This document shows positions 26,309 to 35,352 of a DNA stretch of 47,552 nucleotides, in pieces. This stretch comes from Oscillospiraceae bacterium (GTDB lineage Bacteria; Bacillota; Clostridia; Oscillospirales; UBA929): contig JAIRWH010000016.1 of the NCBI GenBank assembly GCA_031253545.1, positions 1 to 47,552 of the forward strand. The letters are read 5' to 3'. Position numbers and translations under genes: made by a program. Below the pieces are notes generated by a model, which made no database searches, was not told the origin of the DNA, and saw nothing but the letters and a program-made list of their open reading frames with translations. Numbering within the stretch: the first letter of the stretch is position 1; every line of letters starts with the position of its first letter.

Positions 26309-27771
26309 ACGGAAACAGGGGGCCCGTATTCCACTTCCTCACGGGCAGTCAGCACCTCTACGGCGAGGAGGCGTTGCGGCAGGTGGAGACGCATTCGCGT
26401 GAAATCGCCAATTACCTCTCCGCGCGGCTGCCCTTTAAGCTGCTTTTTGTGCCCGTGGTGAAAACGCACGGCGAAATACTCGACGCTTGCCGCAGGGCGC
26501 AGGCGGATTCTTGCTGCGCGGGCGTTATCACATGGATGCACACGTTCAGCCCGTCCAAAATGTGGATAGGCGGCTTGAAGGCGCTGTCTTTGCCCGTGCT
26601 GCACCTGCACACGCAGTATAACGCCGAGATACCGTTTGACGGCATTGACATGGACTTTATGAACATCAACCAGTCCGCCCACGGCGACCGCGAACACGGC
26701 TATATCTTCGCGCGCATGGGCAAAGCCCGAAAGATTGCCGTGGGCCACTACAAAGACGACGCGCTGGCGGCCAAAATCGCGTCGTGGATGCGTGTGGCGG
26801 CGGCGGCGCTCTTCGCCAAAGAATTGAAGGTAATGCGCTTAGGCGACAATATGCGCGATGTGGCCGTGACGGAAGGCGACAAGGTGGAGGCGCAGATAAG
26901 GTTCGGCTGGCAGGTCAATTACCGCGCCGTGGGCGAGCTTGCCGAGCATGTGAGCGCCGTGGGCGAGGCGGAGGTCGCCGGGCTCATGGGCGAATACGCC
27001 GACAAGTATATCATGAACACGCAAGACACCGCCGCCGTGCGCTATCAGGCAAAGTTGGAGCTTGGCCTGAAAACATTGCTCGACGCGCACGGCTGCGGCG
27101 CGTTTACCAATACGTTCGAGGACTTGCACGGTTTGGAGCAGCTGCCCGGACTGGCCTCGCAGCGGCTCATGGAGCAAGGCTACGGCTTCGGGCCGGAAGG
27201 CGACTGGAAAGTTTCCGCCCTGCTCGCCACCATAAAACACCTGACGGCCAACAAAGGCACGACGCTGATGGAGGATTACACCTACCACCTGAGCCCCGGC
27301 CATGAGGCCATACTCGGCGCGCATATGTTGGAAGTCTGCCCCACCATTGCGGAGCATAAGCCGAAAATCGAGGTGCACCCGCTGGGTATCGGCGGGAAGA
27401 ACCCGCCGGCGCGCCTTGTGTTCAACGGCAAGCCGGGCAAAGCCGTGTGCGTGTCGCTTGTGGATATGGGCGGCCGTCTGCGGCTCATAGTCTTGGACGT
27501 GCAGGCGATAGAGATACCGTTTGCCATGCCGCGCCTGCCCGTGGCGCGCGTGATGTGGAAGCCGGAGCCGGACTTTTTCATAGGGTGCGAAGCGTGGCTT
27601 TTGGCGGGCGGCGCGCACCATACCGTGTTGTCATACGATACCAACGCGGAGGAAATGGCCGACCTCGCGGAGATTATCGGCATTGAGTGCGTGCATATCG
27701 GCAAAGGTACCGACATCGCCGCGCTCGGCCGCGAGCTGCGCATGGGCAACCTGCTCTGGGCGGGAAGATGA
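26305..27771 (+). CDS. araA: L-arabinose isomerase
   Basis: Converts L-arabinose to L-ribulose in the cytoplasm. The 488-aa protein begins [14 protein letters not shown], as AraA does, and keeps the manganese-site environment: [31 protein letters not shown] and [29 protein letters not shown] and [16 protein letters not shown] are also family signatures. Its ATG overlaps the preceding stop (ATGA), and its own stop overlaps the kinase start in the same way, so the operon is translationally coupled. Confidence 0.95.
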   Translation: MNGNRGPVFHFLTGSQHLYGEEALRQVETHSREIANYLSARLPFKLLFVPVVKTHGEILDACRRAQADSCCAGVITWMHTFSPSKMWIGGLKALSLPVLHLHTQYNAEIPFDGIDMDFMNINQSAHGDREHGYIFARMGKARKIAVGHYKDDALAAKIASWMRVAAAALFAKELKVMRLGDNMRDVAVTEGDKVEAQIRFGWQVNYRAVGELAEHVSAVGEAEVAGLMGEYADKYIMNTQDTAAVRYQAKLELGLKTLLDAHGCGAFTNTFEDLHGLEQLPGLASQRLMEQGYGFGPEGDWKVSALLATIKHLTANKGTTLMEDYTYHLSPGHEAILGAHMLEVCPTIAEHKPKIEVHPLGIGGKNPPARLVFNGKPGKAVCVSLVDMGGRLRLIVLDVQAIEIPFAMPRLPVARVMWKPEPDFFIGCEAWLLAGGAHHTVLSYDTNAEEMADLAEIIGIECVHIGKGTDIAALGRELRMGNLLWAGR

Positions 27772-29315
27772 GGCACTTTCTGGGCTTTGAGCTGGGCTCC
27801 ACCCGCGTGAAGGCCGTGCTCATTGACGAAAGGTTCGAGGCCGTGGCCTCCGGGGCGCGGGAGTGGGAAAACGAATGGCGCGACGGTTACTGGACATACG
27901 GCTTGGACGGCGCGTTCGATTGCCTGCGCGGCGCTTACGGCGACCTTTCCGCCGAACATAAAAGCAAATACGGCGCCGCGCCGCGGGTGGACGCCATCGG
28001 CATATCCGCCATGATGCACGGTTACCTCGCCTTCGACGCGGAGGGCGATTTGCTCACGCCTTTCCGCACATGGCGCAACACCACCACCGGGCAGGCTTCG
28101 CGCAAGCTCACCGAGGAGTTCGGTTTCTATATCCCGCAGCGCTGGAGCGTGGCGCATTTATATCAGGCCGCGCTCAACAAAGAACCGCATGTGGGGCGTT
28201 TGCGCTTCCTCACCACATTGGCGGGATATGTGCATTGGAAACTTACCGGGCGAAAGGCGGCGGGAGTGGGGGACGCGTCGGGCATTATGCCCCTCGGCCC
28301 GTCCGGCTTGGAATATGACACCGCCATGGCGCACCGTTTCCGTGAGCTTACGGGCATAGCCCCCGGCGATGTCCTGCCCGACATCAAGCCCGCCGGAGAG
28401 CACGCCGGCGGACTTACCGCCGAAGGGGCGCTGCTGCTCAGCCCGTCGGGCGAATTGGAGCCGGGCATACCGTGCTGCCCGCCGGAAGGTGACGCGGGCA
28501 CGGGCATGGTGGCCACCAACAGCGTCGCGGAGCGCACGGGCAATATCTCGGCGGGCACTTCCGTATTCGTTATGACCGTGTTGGAAAAACCGCTGCGCCG
28601 ACATTATGAGGAGATTGACGTAATCGCCACTCCCGCCGGAAAACCCGTGGCAATGGTGCATTGCAACAACTGCACGTCGGATATAGACGCTTGGGTGAAC
28701 CTGTTTTCCGAATCGCTTGAGCGCTTCGGCGCGAGGCCGGACAGAACCGCCTTGTTTGACGTGCTTTACGCGGAGGCGCTGAAAGGCGACCCGGACTGCG
28801 GCGGGCTTTTTTCCTGCAACTATGTGTCCGGCGAGCACCTCACGGGTTTCGCGGAGGGCCGCCCGCTGTTTGCCCGGCTGCCGGGCAGCCGTTTCACGTT
28901 GGCCAACTTCATGCGCGCCCATTTGTTTTCCTCTGTGGCCACCTTGAGAATCGGCATGGAAATACTCACCGAAAAAGAGAAAGTGCCGCTTGATTATCTC
29001 ACGGGTCACGGCGGGCTGTTTAAGGCAAGCGGCGTGGGGCAGCGACTTGTGGCGGCCGCGCTGAACGTGCCCGTGGCCGTGCCGCGCACGGCGGGGGAGG
29101 GCGGCGCTTGGGGCATCGCGCTGCTGGCGGCTTTCATGGTTCTGGGGCGGGAAGGCGAGAGCTTGGAAAGTTTCCTCGGCGAACGCGTATTCGCCCGGCA
29201 CCCCGCCGTGCCCGTTGAGCCTTCCGAGAGCGATGTGAAAGGTTTCGCGGCATATTTCGAGCGGTATAAGGCAGGGCTTGCCGCCGAACGCGCCGCCGTG
29301 GCGCACCTGAAATAG
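27768..29315 (+). CDS. araB: FGGY-family L-ribulokinase
   Basis: Sugar kinase of 515 aa. It starts [18 protein letters not shown], with the acidic/Gly phosphate-1 motif of the FGGY fold, and has a second ATPase half with [13 protein letters not shown] and [16 protein letters not shown]. The placement between araA and araD supports phosphorylation of L-ribulose at O5. The sequence looks closer to the short xylulokinase-like FGGY branch than to the classic 560-residue AraB, so the name rests on context as well as fold. The ATG overlaps the araA stop by four bases. Confidence 0.86.
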   Translation: MRHFLGFELGSTRVKAVLIDERFEAVASGAREWENEWRDGYWTYGLDGAFDCLRGAYGDLSAEHKSKYGAAPRVDAIGISAMMHGYLAFDAEGDLLTPFRTWRNTTTGQASRKLTEEFGFYIPQRWSVAHLYQAALNKEPHVGRLRFLTTLAGYVHWKLTGRKAAGVGDASGIMPLGPSGLEYDTAMAHRFRELTGIAPGDVLPDIKPAGEHAGGLTAEGALLLSPSGELEPGIPCCPPEGDAGTGMVATNSVAERTGNISAGTSVFVMTVLEKPLRRHYEEIDVIATPAGKPVAMVHCNNCTSDIDAWVNLFSESLERFGARPDRTALFDVLYAEALKGDPDCGGLFSCNYVSGEHLTGFAEGRPLFARLPGSRFTLANFMRAHLFSSVATLRIGMEILTEKEKVPLDYLTGHGGLFKASGVGQRLVAAALNVPVAVPRTAGEGGAWGIALLAAFMVLGREGESLESFLGERVFARHPAVPVEPSESDVKGFAAYFERYKAGLAAERAAVAHLK

Positions 29316-29319
29316 TTTT

Positions 29320-30003
29320 ATGCTTGAAGCGTTGAAAGAAGAGGTTCTGGCGGCCAACCTCATGTTGCCGGAGCTGGGGCTTGCCCGTTTCACATGGGGC
29401 AACGCGAGCGGCGCGGATCGCGCCTCCGGGTTTATTGTCATCAAACCGAGCGGCGTGGAATACGCCGCCATGCGCGAGGGCGACCTTGCCGTGGTGGATA
29501 TGGAGAGCGGCAGGCTCGTCGAGGGGAAAAAGCCGTCCTCGGACACGGCCGCCCACATAGCGCTGTATAAAGCCTTTCCGTTTATCGGCGGCGTGGCGCA
29601 CACGCACAGCCGCTTCGCCACGGTGTTCGCCCAACGCGAGAGCGGTATCCCCCCGCTCGGCACCACCCACGCCGACCATTTCCGCGGCGAAGTGCCCTGC
29701 GCGCGCGCCATGACCCCGGAGGAGCTCGCGGGCGACTATGAGCGCAACATCGGCCTTGTGGTCGCCGCCGCCTGCAAATCCCCGCGCGAGGTGCCGGGGG
29801 CGCTCGCGGCAAGGCACGGCCCGTTTGCATGGGGCGGCAGCCCGCGCGAGGCCGTGTTCAACGCCGCCGTGCTGGAGGAAGTGGCGTTATTGGCGTGGCA
29901 TAGCTTAGCGTTTCGCGAAACGCTGCCGCCGTTGCCGCCGGAGCTTGCCGACAGGCATTATTACAGAAAGCACGGCGAGAGCGCCTATTACGGGCAGGGG
30001 TGA
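29320..30003 (+). CDS. araD: L-ribulose-5-phosphate 4-epimerase
   Basis: Class II aldolase-type zinc enzyme of 227 aa that converts L-ribulose 5-phosphate to D-xylulose 5-phosphate, which enters the pentose phosphate pathway. Zinc ligands are visible in GVAHTHSRFA (H94, H96) and RHGPFAWG (H166). TWGNASG and IKPSGVEYAAM form the phosphate-binding part, and YYGQG ends the protein as in other AraD sequences. It follows araB by 4 bp and ends 16 bp before the convergent hisF-like gene, with no clear terminator between them. Confidence 0.95.
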   Translation: MLEALKEEVLAANLMLPELGLARFTWGNASGADRASGFIVIKPSGVEYAAMREGDLAVVDMESGRLVEGKKPSSDTAAHIALYKAFPFIGGVAHTHSRFATVFAQRESGIPPLGTTHADHFRGEVPCARAMTPEELAGDYERNIGLVVAAACKSPREVPGALAARHGPFAWGGSPREAVFNAAVLEEVALLAWHSLAFRETLPPLPPELADRHYYRKHGESAYYGQG

Positions 30004-30019
30004 GCGCGTCGGCGGCATA

Positions 30020-30817
30020 TTATGCCGTAGTCGCTTGCGCGAACGGGCGCATGGGCACGCCGCAGGACGCGAGGTACTCTTTCAGTTCGCGCACGGAGTA
30101 ATTGCGCTCCAATCTGGGCGAATACAGCATACTGCTGATGATGGCCGCCTGCGCGTCCGTTTCCGTGAAGAGCCGCTTTAAGTGCTCCGGCGAGCCCGCG
30201 CCGCCGGAAGCAATGAGCGGCACGGACACGGCCTTTTCGGCCAAGCGCATCAGCGGGTAATCGTAGCCTTGCAGCGTGCCGTCGCAGTCAATGCTGTTCA
30301 CGCATATCTCGCCCGCGCCCAGCTCCTGCCCGCGCCGAAGCCATTCCAAAGCGTCAAGGCCCGTGGCCACCCTCGCGCCGTCTATATATACCTCGTAGCC
30401 GCAGGGCATCTTCGGCTCGCGCTTAACCTGCACGGACAATACCACGCACTGCGAACCAAACGCCTTCGCGCCCAGGGTGATAATCTGCGGGTTCCTCACG
30501 GCCATGGAGTCCACGCTGATTTTCTCCGCGCCCGCTTTCAGCGCCTCATACATACCGTCCAAGTCCTTGATGCCGCCGCCCACGGTAAACGGTATAAAGA
30601 CCATGCGCGCCACTTTCGCCACAGTTTGTATGTCAATACCGCGCTTTTCCGCGCTCGCCGTGATGTCATAAAAAATCAGCTCGTCAATCTGCGCTTCATA
30701 CATCTCCCTCGCCAATTCCTCGGCGGGCGCCACGTCTATGTTGTCTTGAAACTGCACGGCTTTTGTGACCCTGCCGCCGATGATGTCAAAACAGGCGATA
30801 AGCCTTTTAGTCAGCAT
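30020..30817 (-). CDS. HisF-like cyclase with exchanged active-site residues (N103D, D130Q)
   Basis: TIM-barrel protein of 265 aa, clearly homologous to HisF, which uses ammonia from HisH to make imidazole glycerol phosphate. It aligns to T. maritima HisF (recalled sequence) without gaps over the first 130 residues. D11 is kept in ACFDIIGGRV, and the ammonia-gate residues R5, E46, K99 and the equivalent of E167 are kept. However, catalytic D130 is Q (VVLSVQVKRE) and N103 is D (EKISVDSMAV). T171 is N (VNSIDCDG), as in HisF2/WbuZ relatives. No other his gene is present. ATG 30817 is chosen over 30823 because AAAGGGG is then correctly spaced. It overlaps hisH by 11 bp. True HisF of an unusual branch, or an amidating synthase for another substrate, are both possible. 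Confidence 0.85.
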   Translation of the reverse strand: MLTKRLIACFDIIGGRVTKAVQFQDNIDVAPAEELAREMYEAQIDELIFYDITASAEKRGIDIQTVAKVARMVFIPFTVGGGIKDLDGMYEALKAGAEKISVDSMAVRNPQIITLGAKAFGSQCVVLSVQVKREPKMPCGYEVYIDGARVATGLDALEWLRRGQELGAGEICVNSIDCDGTLQGYDYPLMRLAEKAVSVPLIASGGAGSPEHLKRLFTETDAQAAIISSMLYSPRLERNYSVRELKEYLASCGVPMRPFAQATTA

Positions 30818-31442
30818 TGCCATGCCCCTTTCCCGTAAGGTTCAGGAAACCCGAAAGCAGCCCCAACCCCGCGCTCCCGCTCTTTTCTATGTGAAACTGG
30901 GTGGCGTATATATTGCCGCGCCGGACGGCGGCCGTAAACAGCCCGCCGTAATCGGCCTGCCCCCATATATCCGCCGTGTCCTCCGGCTTCGCGCGGTATG
31001 AGTTCACAAAATAGAAGTGGCCGTCGGGCGGGGCTATTGGGTTATCCCCGGTAAAACGCACGAGATTCCAGCCCATTTGCGGCACCCTGACCTTCGTGCC
31101 GTCAAACCTTGCCACTTTCCCCTTCAGCCAGCCCAGACACACCGTGTCTTCTTCCTCGCTGTGCTCGAAGAGTATCTGCAAGCCCACGCATATGCCCATA
31201 AACAGCGCGCCGCGCCGCAAGACCGCGTCTTCGAGCGGGGCGGCAAGCCCCATGTCGCGCAGGGAATCCATGGTGGCTCTCGCGCTGCCCACGCCCGGCA
31301 GTATAATATGGGTGGCGCGCGCGATGTCGCCGGGGTCGCGGGCATACGCGGCGGCAAAGCCCAAGCGCTCCGCGGCGTGCATCACGCTGGGGGCGTTGCC
31401 CGCTTTGTAGTCTATCACGGCGATGCTGTGTTCAGTTTTCAT
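30807..31442 (-). CDS. HisH-like glutamine amidotransferase (glutaminase) subunit
   Basis: Class I glutaminase of 211 aa that would release ammonia from glutamine for the HisF-like partner. The nucleophile elbow GICVGLQIL and the catalytic dyad segment TQFHIEKSG are present. Departures from usual HisH are QFHIEKS instead of QFHPEKS, VPQMGWN instead of VPHMGWN, and FVNSY instead of FVHSY. These parallel the changes in the HisF partner and suggest a co-evolved divergent pair. The ATG at 31442 overlaps the ANTAR gene stop by 11 bp. The gene lies downstream of glutamine synthetase, its likely glutamine source. Confidence 0.87.
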   Translation of the reverse strand: MKTEHSIAVIDYKAGNAPSVMHAAERLGFAAAYARDPGDIARATHIILPGVGSARATMDSLRDMGLAAPLEDAVLRRGALFMGICVGLQILFEHSEEEDTVCLGWLKGKVARFDGTKVRVPQMGWNLVRFTGDNPIAPPDGHFYFVNSYRAKPEDTADIWGQADYGGLFTAAVRRGNIYATQFHIEKSGSAGLGLLSGFLNLTGKGHGNAD

Positions 31443-32001
31443 AGGTCCTCAATATTACCTCCGCAATCGCTTTTTTTGTGGAACGCATATCCATCGCTTG
31501 TTTTTCAATGGCTCTGTGCGCTTCCTTTTCGCTGATATTCATGCGCGAAATGAGCAGGCACTTTGCCCTGTCCACAATGCGCAGCTCCTCGATTTTCGCC
31601 CGCAGGCGCTCGTTTTCCGTGTGCATTGACCTCAGTTTGCCGCGCACGGAGCGGGCGAGCATGAGCGCCGACCAGAAGACTTGGCGGTTGATGGGTTTCG
31701 CCACCACGAGCACGCCGTTGTCTTCACACTCCGACGAGACCGATTCGTAATGCTCGCCGGACACGGCGAGGATAACCTGCGTCAGGCTGCCCGACGCCAC
31801 GGTCTTGGCAAAGTTTTCCCCCGTTTCGTCGCGCAAGGGCGCGTTGACGAGCACTAAGTCAAAGTCCCGCTCCAAGAGCAGCCTGCGCGCTTCGCCGCAG
31901 CTGCGCAGGGCGGCCACTTGCTTCACGGACGCGGAAGAAATAAGCTCCGCGAAAAAGGCGGTGCCCTTTTCCGTGCACGACACAATCAAGGCGTTGTCCA
32001 C
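31432..32001 (-). CDS. ANTAR-domain RNA-binding response regulator
   Basis: Protein of 189 aa. The N-terminal part (about 1-115) has the fold pattern of a receiver domain but lacks an obvious DD pair, so phosphorylation is doubtful. A helical linker (about 115-130) precedes the C-terminal ANTAR domain (about 132-186), with RAKCLLISRMNISEKEAHRAIE and then RSTKKAIAEVIL. ANTAR proteins bind paired RNA hairpins in leaders and prevent termination, often in nitrogen genes. The start is GTG 32001 with AAAGGGG upstream. It lies 13 bp after glnA, an arrangement known from other Clostridia, and controls this cluster or distant nitrogen genes by inference. Confidence 0.88.
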   Translation of the reverse strand: MDNALIVSCTEKGTAFFAELISSASVKQVAALRSCGEARRLLLERDFDLVLVNAPLRDETGENFAKTVASGSLTQVILAVSGEHYESVSSECEDNGVLVVAKPINRQVFWSALMLARSVRGKLRSMHTENERLRAKIEELRIVDRAKCLLISRMNISEKEAHRAIEKQAMDMRSTKKAIAEVILRTYEN

Positions 32002-32014
32002 CTATATGCCCCTT

Positions 32015-33265
32015 TCAGCGATTTTTCTCCGCGACCCATTTGCCGAGCAGCTCGTCGCCGAGCACGTCCTTCACAAGCTCGCTGCCTGCGGCAAGCGCCA
32101 CGGCTTCCGCGAGGGTCGCCGGCAGGCGCGTGAGCGTGCCCGTCACGCCTTCGTTTGCCGTTTGCATGTCAACGTCTAACGGCGGAGGGAGCGGCAGGCG
32201 GTTTTCCAAACCGCGCAACCCTGCGGAGATAATCAGCGCGAAAGCGAGGTAGGGGTTGCACGCGGGGTCGGGCGAGCGCAGCTCCATTCTCACTTTTTCG
32301 CCCGTGGCGGCGGGGATTCTGATGAGTTGGGAGCGGTTTTGGTGGGACCAGGACACATATTTGGGGGCCTGAAACGCGCCGAGGCGCTCATACGAGGACT
32401 CGACGGGGTTGAGGAAAGCCGTGATTTGCGGCACGGCCGCGAGCACCCCGGCGATAAAGCTCTCCGCCTCCGGGCAATGGCCTTCGCCCGTGTGCAGAAA
32501 CACATTGCGGCCTTCGCGCGAGAGCGAGATGTTGATGTGCAACCCGCTGCCTTCCGCGTCGGGCAGCGGCTTTGGGGAGAAGGACGCGCAAAGGCCGTGG
32601 CGGGCGGCCACGGCGGCCACGGTGGACTTGAAGGTCTGGAAGTTATCGGCGCTCGCGAGCGCGGTGTCGAAGCGGAAGTCAATCTCGTTTTGGCCCGGCC
32701 CCTGCTCGTGGTGTGACGCTTCGGGATATATGCCCGTTTCCTCCAAGGTCAGGCAAATCTCCCTGCGCACATCCTCCCCTTTGTCCGGCGGGGCGATGTC
32801 CAAGTAACCGCCCTTGTCAAGCGGCGTGCCGGTCGGCTCGCCGTGCTCGTCGGTCTTGAAAAGATAAAACTCGCACTCCGCGCCGATTTTGCACACATAG
32901 CCCAATTCCTCGCAGCGTGCGGCCGCTTTTTTCAGAATAGCCCTGCTGTCGTGGGCGTAGGGGGAGCCGTCGGGGTTTTTGATGTCGCAGTAAAAGCGCG
33001 CCACCCTGCCCGAACCCGGACGCCACGGCAAGAGCGAGAACGTGGACGGGTCGGGCAGCAAAAGCAAGTCCGAACGGGCGGTGTCCCTAAACCCCCGTAT
33101 GGCGTGGGCGTCGAAAGACACGCCGCAGCGGAAGGCGTTTTCCAGTTCGCCCGCCATGATTGCGATGTTCTTGGGCACCCCGAACAAATCGCAAAAGGTG
33201 AGCCGTATAAACTTCACGTCGTTTTCCAAAGCCTGCGCCAGCACGTCGCCGGATATGTCGAACAT
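32015..33265 (-). CDS. glnA: Type I glutamine synthetase
   Basis: Makes glutamine from glutamate, ammonia and ATP. The 416-aa protein is slightly shorter than most GlnA-alpha forms (about 440). Visible landmarks are CDLFGVPKNIAI, the substrate and metal strand GAECEFYLF, HHEQGPGQNEIDF, GSGLHINISL, the ATP/ammonium site NRSQLIRIPA and the glutamate segment MELRSPDPACNPYLA. The adenylylation-site Tyr context of beta-type enzymes is not evident, which fits feedback-type regulation in Gram-positives. ATG 33265 has AAAGGAGG upstream. The gap to glmS is only 74 bp with no clear promoter, so co-transcription with glmS is likely. Confidence 0.95.
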   Translation of the reverse strand: MFDISGDVLAQALENDVKFIRLTFCDLFGVPKNIAIMAGELENAFRCGVSFDAHAIRGFRDTARSDLLLLPDPSTFSLLPWRPGSGRVARFYCDIKNPDGSPYAHDSRAILKKAAARCEELGYVCKIGAECEFYLFKTDEHGEPTGTPLDKGGYLDIAPPDKGEDVRREICLTLEETGIYPEASHHEQGPGQNEIDFRFDTALASADNFQTFKSTVAAVAARHGLCASFSPKPLPDAEGSGLHINISLSREGRNVFLHTGEGHCPEAESFIAGVLAAVPQITAFLNPVESSYERLGAFQAPKYVSWSHQNRSQLIRIPAATGEKVRMELRSPDPACNPYLAFALIISAGLRGLENRLPLPPPLDVDMQTANEGVTGTLTRLPATLAEAVALAAGSELVKDVLGDELLGKWVAEKNR

Positions 33266-33339
33266 CGTATGCCGCCTCCTTTGAGTGACGATTACTTCCG
33301 AAAACCGTTTGCGAGGAGTTTTTCGCCCTCCCCGCCTTA

Positions 33340-35148
33340 TTATTCCACCGTCACGCTCTTGGCCAAGTTACGCGGTTTATCTATATCAAGCCCTTTGTTG
33401 GCCGCCACATAATAGCTGAAAAGCTGCAGCACTATTACCGACAGCGACGGCGAGAAAAGCTCCGCCGTGTCCGGCAGGGCGATGTGCGTGAGCTTATCGC
33501 CGCTTTCCGCGTCCGGGTTTCGGCCGATGAGCATAACTTTCGCGCCGCGGCTGATAACCTGCTCGATATTGCTCATTATCTTGCCATACAGGCGCTCGCA
33601 GTTGGATATGGCCACCACGAGGGTCTCGTCTTCTATCAGCGAGATGGGGCCGTGCTTGAGCTCGCCGCCGGCGTATGCCTCGGAGTGGACGTATGAGATT
33701 TCCTTGAGCTTGAGCGAGCCTTCCAGCGCGATGGCGTAGTCTATGTTCCTGCCGATGTAAAACACGCTCTTATAGCCCACGCAAGACGCGGCGTATCTTT
33801 GTATGGTGTCCACCTGCGCCAATACGCTCGTGATTTTGTCCGGCAACGCCCAAAGCTCCGCTTGCAGCTCCTCGGCCCCCGCCGGGCTGAGCGCGCCGAG
33901 TTTCACGGCGAAGCGTATGGCAAGCGCGTACAGCAGCGCGAGCTGGGCGGAAAAGGCTTTCGTGGTGGCCACGGCGATTTCGGGCCCGGCGGCGGTGTAC
34001 ACGCACATGTCCGATTCCTTGGCGATGGCGCTGCCCACCACGTTGACGATGGCCAAGGTGGTCGCGCCCTTCGCCTTAGCCTCGCGCATGGCGGCAATAG
34101 TGTCCGCCGTCTCGCCGGACTGGCTGATGAGTATGACGAGCGCGGACGGGCCGATGTTGGCATCCCTGTAACGGAACTCGCTGGCAAGGTCCACTTCCAC
34201 GGGGGTGCGGCACAGCTTCTCGAATACGTACTTTGCCACAATGCCCGCGTTGTAGGCCGAGCCGCAGGCCGTGATTACGATTTTCTTCACGTTTGCTATG
34301 TCAATGCCGTCTATCACGTCTTTGTTCTCGCCGCTCACGGCGGAGCGTATGGTGTCGCGCAGCACCTTGGGCTGCTCCATAATCTCTTTGAGCATAAAGT
34401 GCGGCCAGCCGCCCTTTTCCGCGCTGTCCACACTCCATGTTATGGTTTTGGGTTCCTTCCGCACCGGCTCTTTGTCGGAGTTGTAAAACCGCACGCCGTC
34501 GCGGCGCAGCACGGCGATTTCCATGTCTTCGGGGTAATACACCGTGTCCGTGTGCTTGAGCACGGCGGGCACATCCGAGGCGAGGAAGCTGCCGTGGGGG
34601 GAAACGCCGATGATGAGCGGGTTGTCTTTCTTTATGGCAATGAGCGTGTCCGGGTCGTCCCGGCACATAATGCCCAAGGCATACGAGCCTTCTAACCTCG
34701 CCGCCACTTTGATAACCGTGTCCATAATATCGCCGTTGTAGTAATATTCGGCAAGTTGGGCAATAACCTCGCTGTCCGTCTGCGAGGCAAACTCTATGCC
34801 CCTGCTCTGCAATCGCTCCCTGAGCGCCTTGTGGTTTTCGATAATGCCGTTGTGCACCACGGCAATTCTGCTCCGGCTGCCTAAATGCGGGTGGGAGTTT
34901 ATGTCAGACGGTTCGCCGTGGGTGGCCCAGCGCGTGTGGCCGATAGCCACACGGCCGCGCAGCGGGTGCGCGGCAATCTCGCTTTCCAACACACTCAGCC
35001 TGCCCTTGCGCTTGACCACCTCGAAGCCGCCGCCCGTAAACACGGCCAATCCGGCCGAATCGTAGCCCCTGTACTCTAACTTTTTCAGGCCTTCCACAAT
35101 CAGCCCCACGGCGTCCTCGTCGCCGACATACCCTATTATACCGCACAT
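33340..35148 (-). CDS. glmS: Glutamine-fructose-6-phosphate aminotransferase (isomerizing)
   Basis: First step of UDP-GlcNAc synthesis: it transfers the amide nitrogen of glutamine to fructose 6-phosphate. The 602-aa protein has the N-terminal glutaminase domain with nucleophile C2 (MCGIIGYVG) and GHTRWATHGEPS. Two SIS sugar-binding domains follow, including ITACGSAYNAG, ISQSGETADT and the C-terminal DKPRNLAKSVTVE that all GlmS proteins share. Its promoter is at 35288-35316 and the leader is structured. No glmS ribozyme was recognised. It heads a minus-strand series glmS-glnA-ANTAR-hisH-hisF whose enzymes all make or use glutamine. Confidence 0.97.
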   Translation of the reverse strand: MCGIIGYVGDEDAVGLIVEGLKKLEYRGYDSAGLAVFTGGGFEVVKRKGRLSVLESEIAAHPLRGRVAIGHTRWATHGEPSDINSHPHLGSRSRIAVVHNGIIENHKALRERLQSRGIEFASQTDSEVIAQLAEYYYNGDIMDTVIKVAARLEGSYALGIMCRDDPDTLIAIKKDNPLIIGVSPHGSFLASDVPAVLKHTDTVYYPEDMEIAVLRRDGVRFYNSDKEPVRKEPKTITWSVDSAEKGGWPHFMLKEIMEQPKVLRDTIRSAVSGENKDVIDGIDIANVKKIVITACGSAYNAGIVAKYVFEKLCRTPVEVDLASEFRYRDANIGPSALVILISQSGETADTIAAMREAKAKGATTLAIVNVVGSAIAKESDMCVYTAAGPEIAVATTKAFSAQLALLYALAIRFAVKLGALSPAGAEELQAELWALPDKITSVLAQVDTIQRYAASCVGYKSVFYIGRNIDYAIALEGSLKLKEISYVHSEAYAGGELKHGPISLIEDETLVVAISNCERLYGKIMSNIEQVISRGAKVMLIGRNPDAESGDKLTHIALPDTAELFSPSLSVIVLQLFSYYVAANKGLDIDKPRNLAKSVTVE

Positions 35149-35287
35149 ATTCGCAAGAGCACCTCACCGCACAGATACTTTCTTACTCCGAAAACCGGAG
35201 GCAACAGCCCGCCGCCCCTCTTCCCCTCCGGGGGAGGGGTGTCTTTCCGTTTGGGTCGCGGATGCCTGTCGCCGGAGTAATACTCAG
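35149..35287 (-). promoter_or_regulatory. Structured glmS leader with two alternative stems
   Basis: The transcript would begin near 35281 and run about 130 nt to the ATG. Its first bases (cggagtaa in plus-strand terms, 35273-35280) are the exact reverse complement of 35183-35190. Part of that second segment (35186-35190) can instead pair locally with 35196-35200 around a 5-nt loop. Between them is a further hairpin of 7 bp (CCCCTCC/GGAGGGG, about 35224-35240). The mutually exclusive pairings look like a switch. I do not see the conserved core of the glmS ribozyme. Confidence 0.45.
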
Positions 35288-35316
35288 ATTGTAATACACA
35301 TCCGCCCCGCTGTCAA
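35288..35316 (-). promoter_or_regulatory. Sigma-A promoter for glmS
   Basis: Perfect TTGACA (35311-35316) with a 17-bp spacer to TACAAT (35288-35293), the best consensus match in the window. The -35 box directly abuts the terminator hairpin of the upstream lipoprotein gene. Confidence 0.85.
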
Positions 35317-35350
35317 CGAGGGGGCGGACGCAAAAACGTCCGCCCCCTCG
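35317..35350 (-). terminator. Hairpin terminator of the propeller lipoprotein gene
   Basis: A perfect 14-bp stem, 35317-35330 against 35337-35350, with a 6-nt loop (CAAAAA on the plus strand), starting 2 bp after the lipoprotein stop. There is no T tract; the next bases are the glmS -35 box. Confidence 0.6.
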
Positions 35351-35352
35351 CC

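Noticed and set aside
30020-31442. Ordinary histidine biosynthesis operon
   Set aside because: No hisA, hisI, hisG, hisD or hisB gene flanks the pair, and both proteins deviate at conserved sites. The PHP gene at 11958-12740 is far away and in another operon.
35149-35350. glmS ribozyme
   Set aside because: I looked for its conserved core in the minus-strand leader and did not find it. A covariance search would settle it.
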